A stretch of DNA of 64,000 nucleotides. Origin: an uncultured Granulosicoccaceae bacterium. GTDB taxonomy: Bacteria; Pseudomonadota; Gammaproteobacteria; Granulosicoccales; Granulosicoccaceae. Within the stretch, counting starts at the first letter, position 1, and every line of letters starts with the position of its first letter. The position numbers were made by a program, and so were the translations under genes. Shown here piece after piece: positions 10,001 to 19,833 of this stretch. The notes under the pieces are model-generated. The model made no database searches. It had not been told where the DNA came from and saw nothing but the letters and a program-made list of their open reading frames with translations. The DNA is taken from NCBI GenBank assembly GCA_937998875.1, contig CALLBO010000006.1:28098-92097 (forward strand). Reading direction: 5' to 3'.

Positions 10001-10801
10001 ATGATCTATCGACAATTACCGAAATTATCGCCGCATCTGTCGCAGAGCGGGGTATCGAAGCTCAGCGGTGCTAAGAGCCGCGGTTCCCAGCAGGGCATCG
10101 GGCAGTGGTGGATGGTGCTTACTATAGGCGTCATGGTCGGCTTTATCTTTGGCTTTATTCTGTTCCTGTCGCGCCTTCCCAATGATCACTATACGCTGGT
10201 AGAAACCGAACGCGGAATTGAACAAATAGATGGCGCTGATGCAGATCAGTTTGTTTTTTACGATAGCCTGTCTGACAGTGATAGCCTGGTACCAAACGCT
10301 GAAGCGAATGAAATGCCATCGTTTACGGTTCGTAGTAATAGTGAAGGTAAGTATGGCGCGGGTGTCAATGAGAGACCCGGTGCAGTTCAGATCGCCGATG
10401 AGCTGACTGTCGGTACTGACGTTGCACCCGTTGAAATTGCTGCTGCCAGTGGTGCGACGATAAGCGCTACCGGAGCCGCTGCGAGTACAGTCCCGAGAGC
10501 CCCGGGCTCTGCCAGTGCTAACAACGGTACTGGAGAAACTGTTGTCAGGCGTGATACAGCTTCCACTTTTTATTATCTGCAAGCCGGGGCGTTTGCAAGT
10601 GCCGATGATGCGAATCGACTGCAACGCAAGCTGGTGCAATCGGGTATGGATGCTTTCATCAATAAAGTTGCTATCGAAGGTAAACGGTGGCATCGCGTTC
10701 GGCTTGGGCCTTTTTATGATTCAGACAGTCTTTACTCTGCCCAGAACCGCCTTGGCCGCAGCGGTGTCAGTTACCTTGTAGTGAAGGTTCAAAAAGGGTA
10801 G
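10001..10801 (+). CDS. SPOR-domain cell-division protein (FtsN-like)
   Basis: Single N-terminal TM 'WWMVLTIGVMVGFIFGFILFL', linker, C-terminal 'FYYLQAGAFASADDANRLQRKL...RVRLGPFYDSDSLYSAQNRL' SPOR repeat. Confidence 0.85.
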   Translation: MIYRQLPKLSPHLSQSGVSKLSGAKSRGSQQGIGQWWMVLTIGVMVGFIFGFILFLSRLPNDHYTLVETERGIEQIDGADADQFVFYDSLSDSDSLVPNAEANEMPSFTVRSNSEGKYGAGVNERPGAVQIADELTVGTDVAPVEIAAASGATISATGAAASTVPRAPGSASANNGTGETVVRRDTASTFYYLQAGAFASADDANRLQRKLVQSGMDAFINKVAIEGKRWHRVRLGPFYDSDSLYSAQNRLGRSGVSYLVVKVQKG

Positions 10802-10861
10802 CAGCTAAGTTGGCTGGCTATCGCCGGCTAATGACAATACCGCTCACACCGACTGGCTATC

Positions 10862-13800
10862 ATGAGTGACAAAGCCATTGATGTAGTCGCACTTCGTCGT
10901 GAGATTAAAACGTGTATGGAGTGTGACCAGCACCGTCTGCGGAATCGTTTAAAGCGACTCTCTGATACTGCTGCAGGCAAAGCTACGGTTGATACCGACG
11001 CTTTGAATAAGCTCCGGCAGGCTATTAAAGAATCTGCATCCAGAAGAGCGACGAGGCTCTCCGTATTACCGCAGCCGGACTATCCTGCAGAGTTGCCGAT
11101 AGTTCAGCACCGTGATGCGATCATTGAGTCCATTCGCAAGCATCCTGTAACCATTATCTGTGGTGAAACCGGTTCTGGTAAAACAACACAGATTCCCAAG
11201 ATGTGTCTTGAAGCCGGCCGTGGAGTTAATGGTTTAATCGGTCATACCCAACCGCGCCGTCTTGCTGCGCGTAGCGTCTCCAGCCGGATAGCATCCGAGT
11301 TGAAATCTGAAGTCGGTAGTACTGTTGGATTTAAAGTTCGCTTTAGTGATCAGGTGTCTTCATCGAGTTACATCAAATTGATGACAGATGGAATTCTGCT
11401 GGCCGAGATTCAGTCTGATCCGTGGTTAAACCAGTATGACACGCTCATCATCGATGAAGCACATGAAAGATCACTGAATATTGATTTTATTCTCGGCTAC
11501 TTGAAACGCTTATTGCAAAAGCGCCGTGATTTAAGAGTCATTATTACCTCTGCCACAATTGATCCCGATACTTTCTCAAAACACTTTAATGATGCGCCGA
11601 TTGTTCTTGCGCAGGGACGCAGTTACCCGGTTGAAGTGCGTTATCGCCCCTGGGGAGAAAACGAAGAAGACGAGCGCGATCAACCGCAGGCGATATTTGA
11701 TGCCTGCGATGAGCTGGCATCTACCGGATCGGGCGACATACTGGTGTTTCTTCCCGGTGAAAGAGATATCAGAGAGGCTGCGGATCATGTAACTAAGGCA
11801 AGTAGTGGCAGTCGTCTGCTGCGTGGTGTTGAAGTTATTCCGTTGCTGGCAAGGTTGTCTGCAGCCGAGCAGGCAAAGATCTTTCAATCGCATAGTGGCA
11901 GGCGAATCGTGCTCGCCACCAATGTAGCTGAAACTTCGTTAACGGTGCCTGGTATACGCTTTGTGGTGGATACCGGTATGGCGCGGGTTTCCCGTTACAG
12001 TGTGCGCAGCAAGGTACAACGTCTGCCGATTGAAAAGGTCTCTCAGGCATCGGCAAATCAGCGCAAAGGTCGTTGTGGTCGTGAAGCTCCGGGGGTATGC
12101 ATCAGGCTATATGCGGAAGATGATTTTGATCAACGGCCTGAGTTTACAGAACCTGAAATTTTAAGAACCAACCTCGCCTCGGTTATTTTGCAGATGGAAG
12201 TTTCAAAGCTGGGTCGGGTCGAGGACTTTCCATTTGTGCAGGCACCGGATGCACGCCTTATCAACGATGGCTACCGGTTGTTACTCGAACTAGGTGCGGT
12301 AGATCACAAAAAGAAACTCACCAAAACGGGACGGCAACTGGCGCGCTTTCCTGTTGATCCACGCTTTGCCCGGATGGTGTTGGCAGCTAAAGAAGAGCAC
12401 TGTTTGTCGGAGGTGCTGACAGTGGTCAGCGCACTTTCTGTGCAGGATCCTCGTGAGCGACCGATGAACAAGCAGCAGGCAGCAGATGAGTTGCATGCGG
12501 AGTTCAATCATGAAAAGTCAGACTTTCTATCGATTGTGAATATGTGGGAGTTTTGCCGGGTACAAAGTGATCGTTTGTCTTCAAACCAGTTTCGTAAAAT
12601 GTGTAAGCAGCGGTTTTTGTCTTACATGCGAGTGCGGGAGTGGCGTGACATCAGAAGGCAGTTGCAACAAACATTAAAAACTATAAACGCTAAAGAGAAT
12701 ACCAAAGAAGCAAGTTATGACAGTGTTCACCGTGCATTACTAAGCGGATTGCTTGGCAATATAGCTATCAAGGAAGATCGCAACGAATACCACAGTACTC
12801 GTAATCGAAAGTTAATGTTGTTTCCGGGGTCCGGTTTGTTCGGTAAAGGCCCCAAGTGGATTATGGCAGCAGAGATTAGCGAAACAACGCGACTATATGC
12901 CAGATGTGTTGCCGGTATTGATCCGATGTGGGTGGAGTCTGCCGGTGAGTCGCTGTTAAAGCACAGCTATTCGGGTGCTGGCTGGGGTAGAAAAAGAGCG
13001 CAGGTCGGCGCGCTGCGTAAGTCTACGTTGTACGGATTGGTGGTAATTGAAAAGCGCCGTGTGAACTACGGCCCGATCAATCCGGTGGAATCACGGCAGA
13101 TATTCATTCGTGAAGGGCTGGTCGACGGTAACTACAACACACAGGCAAGTTTTTATAAACACAATTTAAAACTGATTGATGAGGTGGTTTCACTGGAGGA
13201 TAAAACCCGTCGCAAAGATATTCTTATTGAACCTGAAGAGTTGTTTCAGTTTTACGATGAAATTATTCCAGAAGGAATCTACTCGGGTCCGCAGTTTGAG
13301 AAGTGGCGTGAATCGTATGAAAGAGATGCGCCGCGAGGTTTGTATTTAAGTAAAGAATATCTGGTCAAAGATGAAGACCCGGATATTGATCAAAACGATT
13401 TTCCCGATCAAATGGAATTTTCAGGTCTGGTGCTGCCTCTGAAATATCACTTCAGACCTGGTGCCGGCGACGATGGCGTGACATTAGTGATACCGGCGAG
13501 TTTGTTGAACCGGGTCGAAGCCAAAAAGTGTCAATGGCTGGTGCCGGGTATGCTGGAGGATAAAGTGATTGCAATGATCAAATCGCTGCCAAAGCTTCTA
13601 CGGCGTAATTTTGTACCGGCGCCTGACTATGCAGCGCAATCATTGTCGATGATGCAGCAGGACACCAATCAATCACTACTCGATGCGCTATCCCGTGTGT
13701 TGCAGAAGATGACGGGTGTGCACTTAGCAGCGACTGATTGGCAGTTAGAGCAGTTACCGGTACACCTGCTGATGCGTTATGAAATTCTTGATGCCGATGG

Positions 13801-14743
13801 AAAAACCATAGACGAGGGTCGCGATATTGAACGCCTTCAGGCTAAATATGTTGATCAAATAGAAGAAAGCCTTGCCTCTGATTCAGGTAATTCTTTTGAG
13901 CGTACTGAATTAACAGATTGGAACTTTGGTGATCTGCCGGAATGGGTAGAGGTAAATACCCAGGGTGTCCAAATGAAAGGCTATCCCGCATTGGTTGAGG
14001 AGACTGGTACGGTCAGCCTGCGCCTGTTTGCGACAGAAGAGGCCGCCAACGGCGCTATGCACAATGGGCTGCGGTTGTTGTATAAAAAGCGCTTGTCAAA
14101 AGAGTTGAAATATTTGATTAAAAATCTACCCGGTATTGACGTGTTGTGCTTAAGGTTTGCATCTATCGGAAAAAGTGATGTGTTGAAGCATGACATTGTG
14201 GATGCTTGCGTTGACATGGCGTTAATCAATGACAGGCCCTATCCTCGTACCCGGGAAGATTTCATGGTTAATCTTGATCGACATAAAAATGATCTGGTCA
14301 CACACGCAAACACAATTTGCGAGCAACTCGCGAAGGCGTTTGAAACATACCGTGAAGTATCGAAACGTATGAGTGGTTCAGTATCACTCAGTTGGGTTGA
14401 GGCGGTCGCCGATATTAAAGACCAGATAGCACACCTGGTCTATCCGGGTTTTGTTGTCAAGACACCGGTGGAGAGATTGCGTCGACTGCCGGTTTATTTT
14501 AAAGCCATAGATAAACGTCTGGATGGTCTGGATCGTGAGCCTGATCGGGACCGGCGTCGACGTGCGGAAATTATCCCGGTGTGGGAACGCATTAAAGAGA
14601 CAGGGACGAATGCAGAAATCAGTCACATCCGGTGGCTTCTGGAAGAGTTGCGTGTCTCCATATATGCACAGGAACTAGGCACCAGCGATAAAGTGTCGGT
14701 GGGAAGGCTTGAGTCAATGCTGGAGAAAGCTACAAGGCAATAA
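10862..14743 (+). CDS. hrpA: ATP-dependent RNA helicase HrpA
   Basis: 1293 aa; 'ICGETGSGKTTQIPKMCLE', 'IIDEAHERSLNIDFILGYLK', 'SATIDPDTF', 'QRKGRCGREAPGVCIRLY'; long HrpA-type C-terminus. Confidence 0.95.
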   Translation: MSDKAIDVVALRREIKTCMECDQHRLRNRLKRLSDTAAGKATVDTDALNKLRQAIKESASRRATRLSVLPQPDYPAELPIVQHRDAIIESIRKHPVTIICGETGSGKTTQIPKMCLEAGRGVNGLIGHTQPRRLAARSVSSRIASELKSEVGSTVGFKVRFSDQVSSSSYIKLMTDGILLAEIQSDPWLNQYDTLIIDEAHERSLNIDFILGYLKRLLQKRRDLRVIITSATIDPDTFSKHFNDAPIVLAQGRSYPVEVRYRPWGENEEDERDQPQAIFDACDELASTGSGDILVFLPGERDIREAADHVTKASSGSRLLRGVEVIPLLARLSAAEQAKIFQSHSGRRIVLATNVAETSLTVPGIRFVVDTGMARVSRYSVRSKVQRLPIEKVSQASANQRKGRCGREAPGVCIRLYAEDDFDQRPEFTEPEILRTNLASVILQMEVSKLGRVEDFPFVQAPDARLINDGYRLLLELGAVDHKKKLTKTGRQLARFPVDPRFARMVLAAKEEHCLSEVLTVVSALSVQDPRERPMNKQQAADELHAEFNHEKSDFLSIVNMWEFCRVQSDRLSSNQFRKMCKQRFLSYMRVREWRDIRRQLQQTLKTINAKENTKEASYDSVHRALLSGLLGNIAIKEDRNEYHSTRNRKLMLFPGSGLFGKGPKWIMAAEISETTRLYARCVAGIDPMWVESAGESLLKHSYSGAGWGRKRAQVGALRKSTLYGLVVIEKRRVNYGPINPVESRQIFIREGLVDGNYNTQASFYKHNLKLIDEVVSLEDKTRRKDILIEPEELFQFYDEIIPEGIYSGPQFEKWRESYERDAPRGLYLSKEYLVKDEDPDIDQNDFPDQMEFSGLVLPLKYHFRPGAGDDGVTLVIPASLLNRVEAKKCQWLVPGMLEDKVIAMIKSLPKLLRRNFVPAPDYAAQSLSMMQQDTNQSLLDALSRVLQKMTGVHLAATDWQLEQLPVHLLMRYEILDADGKTIDEGRDIERLQAKYVDQIEESLASDSGNSFERTELTDWNFGDLPEWVEVNTQGVQMKGYPALVEETGTVSLRLFATEEAANGAMHNGLRLLYKKRLSKELKYLIKNLPGIDVLCLRFASIGKSDVLKHDIVDACVDMALINDRPYPRTREDFMVNLDRHKNDLVTHANTICEQLAKAFETYREVSKRMSGSVSLSWVEAVADIKDQIAHLVYPGFVVKTPVERLRRLPVYFKAIDKRLDGLDREPDRDRRRRAEIIPVWERIKETGTNAEISHIRWLLEELRVSIYAQELGTSDKVSVGRLESMLEKATRQ

Positions 14744-15022
14744 GGCGGCGGCAATCGCCAGAGCAACAAGGGTGTACAAGCCGACCGAATATTCTCTGGT
14801 GTCGAAGTAGCCCCGGTGATCACAGAAGCAACCATAGAAGTAACAATTAATGCTCGAGCGTCGCGGTCCTGGTCGCGTCTTTTATCTTAGCCGCATTCGT
14901 GACCGAATAGCTGTTTACTTTGCCAGTCCCGCCACCTATAGTTTTGCTGTAACCCCTCGTACACGGTATCCGGGTTTTCGCGCGAAATCTGGCAGACAGT
15001 CAGGAAGTGGCAACAAACTATA

Positions 15023-16816
15023 ATGAAATCCAGCAATTCTTCAGATCCCGATCACTTTCATCGGGTCGTCGATTGTCAGTGGGGTTGTCCAGCCCACACT
15101 GATGTCCCCCGCTACATCCGCCAGATCGCTCAAGGTGACTTCACCGGGGCGTACCTCGAAAATCGAAAGTCCAATGTGTTTCCGGGCGTTTTGGGGCGAG
15201 TATGCGACAGACCGTGTGAGCCTGCGTGCCGACGTGGCAGACTCGATGAGGCGCCGGTAGCAATATGCCGATTGAAGCGGGTAGCCGCAGATCTCTCTGA
15301 TGACATTCGCGATAAACTCCCCCCGAAGGGTAAATCGAACAACAAGCGAATCGCTTGTGTCGGTGCGGGTTGCGCGTCATTGACCGTTGCCAATGATCTT
15401 TTGCCATTAGGCTACGACATCACCATATTCGAGCAACACGATAAGCCTGGTGGCTTGATGCGTACCAACATTCCATCTTTCCGTCTGCCCGCAGAGGTGC
15501 TGGACGATGAAATTGATTTGATTGTGGAGCGTGGTGTTGATCTGAGACTTAACACCCAAATAGATAGCATGAAACAATTGCTTGAAGAAGGCTTTGATTC
15601 CGTCTTTGTCGGTACAGGTGCGCCGCGTGGTAAAGATCTGGATCTGCCGGGCCGTAACGACACTGATCGGATCCATATTGGTATTGACTGGCTCGAATCT
15701 GTGGCATTCGAACACAGAGATAGCATTGGTGAAAATGTACTCATCATCGGCGTAGGTAACACGGCGATGGACTGTTGCCGATCTGCGCTGCGGCTTGGTG
15801 GCAAAAATGTATCAGTAGTAGCGCGCAAGCCGCGCGGCTGGTTCAAGGCGAGTGCCTGGGAACTTGAGGATGCCGAAGAGGAAAATGTGAATATTCTGGT
15901 GAATCATTCACCCAAATCTTTTGTTGTTGAAGACGGTGTACTTAAAGGTATGACCTTCGACAAGATGCACTATGAAATTGATGACAAAGGTGAATTGGCG
16001 TCATCTGAAATTATAGAAGAAGTATTTTTACCTTGTGACGATGTGATACTCGCGATCGGACAGGACAACGCATTCCCGTGGATAGAACGTGATATCGGCT
16101 TGTCATTCAATAAGTGGGATGCACCCGATGTCAATGAGGTCACTCACGGTGTTGAGTTGCCGGGCGTGTTTTTTGGTGGTGACTCCGCCTTTGGACCAAA
16201 GAATATTATCTGGGCGGTTGAGCATGGCCATCGTGCGGCAATATCTATACACAAATATTGCAGCGGTGAAGATATTTCTGAGCGTCCGCCGCGCGGTATG
16301 AATCTGTTATCCACCAAAATGGGTATCCACGAGTGGAGTTATTCGAACGACTTTGATGATTCAGAAAGACGACAGATGCGTCATGTTGAACTAACCGAAC
16401 GTTTTAAGAATATTCGTATTGAAGTAGAGCTGGGGTTTGATCCGGAACAGACAGCAAAAGAAGTTGAGCGTTGTTTAAATTGCGATATACAAACTGTATT
16501 CACAGAGAAACTCTGTATTGAATGCGATGCATGTATGGACGTTTGTCCGGTTTACTGTCTGACAATTACCGAAGATGGTGAAGAGGATGATCTGCGTCAA
16601 CGATTGCGTGCCCCGGCGGATAACAAAGATCAGGTGCTGTATGTCTCTGATGCACTGCCGCAGACCGGTAAGGTAATGGTAAAAGATGAAAATCTCTGCA
16701 TTCATTGTGGCTTGTGTGCGGAACGATGTCCCACTGGCGCATGGGATATGCGTAAATCACAACTGAAGATTCCATACGCAAGTAAAACACTTGAAGAAGA
16801 AGTCAATGTCAGCTGA
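15023..16816 (+). CDS. GltD-like FAD/NAD(P) oxidoreductase with C-terminal 2x[4Fe-4S] domain; third subunit of a 2-oxoacid oxidoreductase
   Basis: 'CVGAGCASLTVANDLLPLGYDITIFEQHDKPGGLM' (FAD), 'VLIIGVGNTAMDCCRSALRLG' (NAD(P)), C-terminal 'CIECDACMDVCPVYC' and 'CIHCGLCAERCPTGAW'. Confidence 0.85.
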   Translation: MKSSNSSDPDHFHRVVDCQWGCPAHTDVPRYIRQIAQGDFTGAYLENRKSNVFPGVLGRVCDRPCEPACRRGRLDEAPVAICRLKRVAADLSDDIRDKLPPKGKSNNKRIACVGAGCASLTVANDLLPLGYDITIFEQHDKPGGLMRTNIPSFRLPAEVLDDEIDLIVERGVDLRLNTQIDSMKQLLEEGFDSVFVGTGAPRGKDLDLPGRNDTDRIHIGIDWLESVAFEHRDSIGENVLIIGVGNTAMDCCRSALRLGGKNVSVVARKPRGWFKASAWELEDAEEENVNILVNHSPKSFVVEDGVLKGMTFDKMHYEIDDKGELASSEIIEEVFLPCDDVILAIGQDNAFPWIERDIGLSFNKWDAPDVNEVTHGVELPGVFFGGDSAFGPKNIIWAVEHGHRAAISIHKYCSGEDISERPPRGMNLLSTKMGIHEWSYSNDFDDSERRQMRHVELTERFKNIRIEVELGFDPEQTAKEVERCLNCDIQTVFTEKLCIECDACMDVCPVYCLTITEDGEEDDLRQRLRAPADNKDQVLYVSDALPQTGKVMVKDENLCIHCGLCAERCPTGAWDMRKSQLKIPYASKTLEEEVNVS

Positions 16817-18647
16817 AGGTCGGGTAAACGATTTTGTTATCAAACTGGCGAATGTTAACGGAACAGGATCTGCCAGTTCAAACGGCCTGTTGATGAAGTC
16901 AATCTTCCGGATGGGTATTCCGGTTGTGGGTAAGAACTTCTTTCCATCGAATATACAGGGCCTACCTACCTGGTATGAGATTCGGGTAACCAAGGATGGA
17001 TACACCTGTCGCACTGGTACCACAGATTTGATGGTGGCAATGAACGCGGAAACCTATGCCGCAGATCTGGCAGAGCTAAGACCGGGTGGCGTGTTGCTAT
17101 ACGATTCAACCTGGCCGCGCAAAGATCTGCAGGAGCGCAATGATGTAACAGTGCTTGGGATTCCGTTGTCCGGTATGTGTAATGAAGCTTTTGATTCCGC
17201 CCGCGCCAAGGTATTAATGAAGAACGTAGCGTATGTGGGGGCGTTGGTAGCGTTGCTTAGTATTGAGATGGAAGTGGTTGAAAATCTCCTTAAGGAGACT
17301 TTTTCTACCAAACCGCATTTAATGGATGCCAATATGCAGGCAATTCGCATGGGTTACGACTATGCGATTGAGAATTTCAGCTGTCCGCTTGATATGCGAT
17401 TGGAAAGAATGGATAAGACCGACGGCTATGTGATGGTGGACGGAAATACCACAGCAGGCCTCGGGTCTGTTTATGCTGGTGCTACCGTGGTCAGCTGGTA
17501 CCCGATAACGCCGTCAACGTCATTGATTGATGCGTACAGTATTTTCTGCAAGCAACTTCGTGTCGAAGAAGACGAAGGGGGTAGTAAGGTAAACAACTAC
17601 TGCGTCATTCAGGCGGAAGATGAGCTTGCCGCAATTGGTATGGTGCTTGGTGCTAACTGGAATGGCGCACGAGCGTTTACTTCGACCAGTGGACCGGGAA
17701 TCTCTCTAATGAGCGAATTCTTAGGTCTTGCCTACTATGCGGAGATCCCGGCAGTAGTGTTTGATGTGCAAAGGGTTGGGCCCTCTACCGGCATGCCAAC
17801 TCGTACGCAGCAATGTGATATTACATCTGCCGCTTATGCATCACATGGTGACACGAGACACGTGTTGTTGTTCCCCGCTGATCCGACAGAGTGTTTTGAG
17901 ATGGCGCTCAATGCTTTTGATCTTGCTGAAAGGTTACAAACGCCGGTGATTGTTTTGTCTGATCTTGATATTGGTATGAACGACTGGATGATTCCGGAAA
18001 TTCAATGGGATGAAAGCTATCAGCCTGATCGCGGTAAGGTCTATGACGCAGATGCTTTGAAAGATATGGATAAGTTCTATCGTTATCTCGATGTCGATGG
18101 TGATGCAATACCATGGCGCACGTTACCGGGTGTGGATTCTAAAGGGGCGTACTTCGTACGTGGCTCCGGTCACAATCGCTACGGTGGCTACACCGAAAAA
18201 TCCGATGAGTACAAAGACGTGCTTGACAGATTGCGCCGTAAATCTGATACCGCGGCCACAATAGTGCCCGAGCCGGTGGTCGAGCACGGTGTGGATGTAG
18301 GTGCTGAAAAAAGCTGGGCGGTACTTTCTATAGGCAGTTGTCACGGTGCCATAGTTGAAGCGCGCGACCGTTTGGCGAATGAAAAAGTTTCATTCGACTA
18401 TATGCGGGTTAAGGGTTTTCCATTTCATTCAACGGTTGATGAATTTATCCAAAAATATGAGCGGGTATTTGTAGTTGAGCAGAATCGCGATGCGCAGCTC
18501 AGGCAACTTCTCGTGAATGAGTTCGATATTAACCCGGCGCAGCTCGTGCCGTTGTTGTCATATGATGGTATGCCGGTTGGTAGTGACTTTATCGTTGAAG
18601 CCATTAAGACCGAGTTGCAGATGCAGGGGGCGGCAGCAGCCGGTTAA
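16806..18647 (+). CDS. korA: 2-oxoacid:acceptor oxidoreductase, fused gamma-alpha subunit
   Basis: 'NVNGTGSASSNGLLMKSIFRMGIPV', 'WYPITPSTSLIDAY', 'QAEDELAAIGMVLGANWNGARAFTSTSGPGISLMSEFLGLAYYAEIPAVVFDVQRVGPSTGMPTRTQQCD'. Start 16806 overlaps the upstream stop by 11 bp; the track start is 16791. Confidence 0.9.
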   Translation: MSAEGRVNDFVIKLANVNGTGSASSNGLLMKSIFRMGIPVVGKNFFPSNIQGLPTWYEIRVTKDGYTCRTGTTDLMVAMNAETYAADLAELRPGGVLLYDSTWPRKDLQERNDVTVLGIPLSGMCNEAFDSARAKVLMKNVAYVGALVALLSIEMEVVENLLKETFSTKPHLMDANMQAIRMGYDYAIENFSCPLDMRLERMDKTDGYVMVDGNTTAGLGSVYAGATVVSWYPITPSTSLIDAYSIFCKQLRVEEDEGGSKVNNYCVIQAEDELAAIGMVLGANWNGARAFTSTSGPGISLMSEFLGLAYYAEIPAVVFDVQRVGPSTGMPTRTQQCDITSAAYASHGDTRHVLLFPADPTECFEMALNAFDLAERLQTPVIVLSDLDIGMNDWMIPEIQWDESYQPDRGKVYDADALKDMDKFYRYLDVDGDAIPWRTLPGVDSKGAYFVRGSGHNRYGGYTEKSDEYKDVLDRLRRKSDTAATIVPEPVVEHGVDVGAEKSWAVLSIGSCHGAIVEARDRLANEKVSFDYMRVKGFPFHSTVDEFIQKYERVFVVEQNRDAQLRQLLVNEFDINPAQLVPLLSYDGMPVGSDFIVEAIKTELQMQGAAAAG

Positions 18648-18653
18648 ACAACT

Positions 18654-19709
18654 ATGAGTTTTATTGCGAAACCTAAGATTACCCACCCCGGTCTGCCACG
18701 CAACGAAATCGGCTTAACGCTGCGCGACTATGAAGGCAGCATGTCGACGTTATGTGCAGGCTGCGGACATGACTCTGTATCAGCGGCAATTATGCAGGCC
18801 TACTTCGAGCTTTCTGTTGAGCCGCACCGTGTGGCCAAGGTGTCCGGTATTGGTTGCTCGAGCAAGACCCCGACTTATTTTCTTGGTGGTGCGCACGGAT
18901 TCAATTCGGTTCATGGACGAATGCCGTCTATTGCAACTGGTGCCAATGCGGCTAACCGTGAGCTGCAATACATTGGCGTGTCAGGTGATGGAGACTCATT
19001 GTCCATTGGGATGGGACAGTTTTCTCATGCCATAAGACGTAACGTAAATATGATGTATGTGCTCGAGAATAACGGTGTCTATGGTCTTACAAAAGGTCAG
19101 TTTTCCGCCAGCGCGGATAAAGGCAGCAAGGCAAAAAAGGGTGAGGCAAACGCCTATTCACCCATTGATCCTGTGTTACTGGCGATATCCCTGGGCTGTA
19201 CGTTTGTTGGGAGGAGCTTTTCGGGTGATAAAGACAACCTGGTGCCATTATTAAAAAGCGCTATCAGTCATTCTGGTTTTGCACTGATAGATGTTATTTC
19301 ACCGTGCGTAACGTTTAATGATCATGAGGGATCAACAAAAAGCTATGCACATACACGTGAGCATATGCTTGAGACGGTCTATGCGGATTATGTTGGGGCG
19401 CATGAGGAAATTATTGCCCAGGTGCAGCCTGGAGAATATCGTCAGGTGACGATGCATGACGGTAGTCGCGTAGGGTTGCGACATGTTGATAAAAGCTATG
19501 ATCCAACAGACCGAATTGCCGCAATCTCCTACATAGAAAAGCATCGTGCAGAAGGCGCTGTTGTTACCGGTTTGCTCTATGTTGAGGAAGGCAGTGCAGA
19601 GATGCATGTAACGCTGGGTAGTGCGCCAGGTGCGATGAGTGAAATACCTTACGAAAAACTGAATCCTGGTGCCGAGGCATTAAACCGTATTCAAGGCCGC
19701 TGGCGTTAG
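18654..19709 (+). CDS. korB: 2-oxoacid:acceptor oxidoreductase, beta (TPP-binding) subunit
   Basis: 'LCAGCGHDSVSAAIMQA', 'VSGIGCSSKTPTYFLGGAHGFNSVHGRMPSIATGANAAN', 'GVSGDGDSLSIGMGQFSHAIRRNVNMMYVLENNGVYGLTKGQFS'. Confidence 0.92.
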   Translation: MSFIAKPKITHPGLPRNEIGLTLRDYEGSMSTLCAGCGHDSVSAAIMQAYFELSVEPHRVAKVSGIGCSSKTPTYFLGGAHGFNSVHGRMPSIATGANAANRELQYIGVSGDGDSLSIGMGQFSHAIRRNVNMMYVLENNGVYGLTKGQFSASADKGSKAKKGEANAYSPIDPVLLAISLGCTFVGRSFSGDKDNLVPLLKSAISHSGFALIDVISPCVTFNDHEGSTKSYAHTREHMLETVYADYVGAHEEIIAQVQPGEYRQVTMHDGSRVGLRHVDKSYDPTDRIAAISYIEKHRAEGAVVTGLLYVEEGSAEMHVTLGSAPGAMSEIPYEKLNPGAEALNRIQGRWR

Positions 19710-19797
19710 TGCAATTACCCGCGCGGATGCAGCTTATCAGTAGCAAAGCTAAGCAGGTACAGCGATTATCGTAGTGGCTGTCTGGAAATTTATGTGC

Positions 19798-19822
19798 CGG
19801 GAAGTTCGTAACGAACTTCCCG
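19798..19822. terminator. Candidate bidirectional hairpin between convergent genes
   Basis: CGGGAAGTTCGT-A-ACGAACTTCCCG, perfect 12-bp arms, between korB (+) and the lipoprotein gene (-). No strong U tract, so the terminator role is tentative. Confidence 0.55.
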
Positions 19823-19833
19823 TATCAACCTCT

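Noticed and set aside
10025-10693. 222-aa minus-strand ORF antisense to the SPOR/FtsN-like gene
   Set aside because: Composition looks like a shadow ORF; no recognised domain, and the plus-strand SPOR protein is convincing.
15412-15846. 144-aa and nearby ORFs antisense to the GltD-like gene
   Set aside because: Ser/Arg-rich shadow ORFs with no domain signal.
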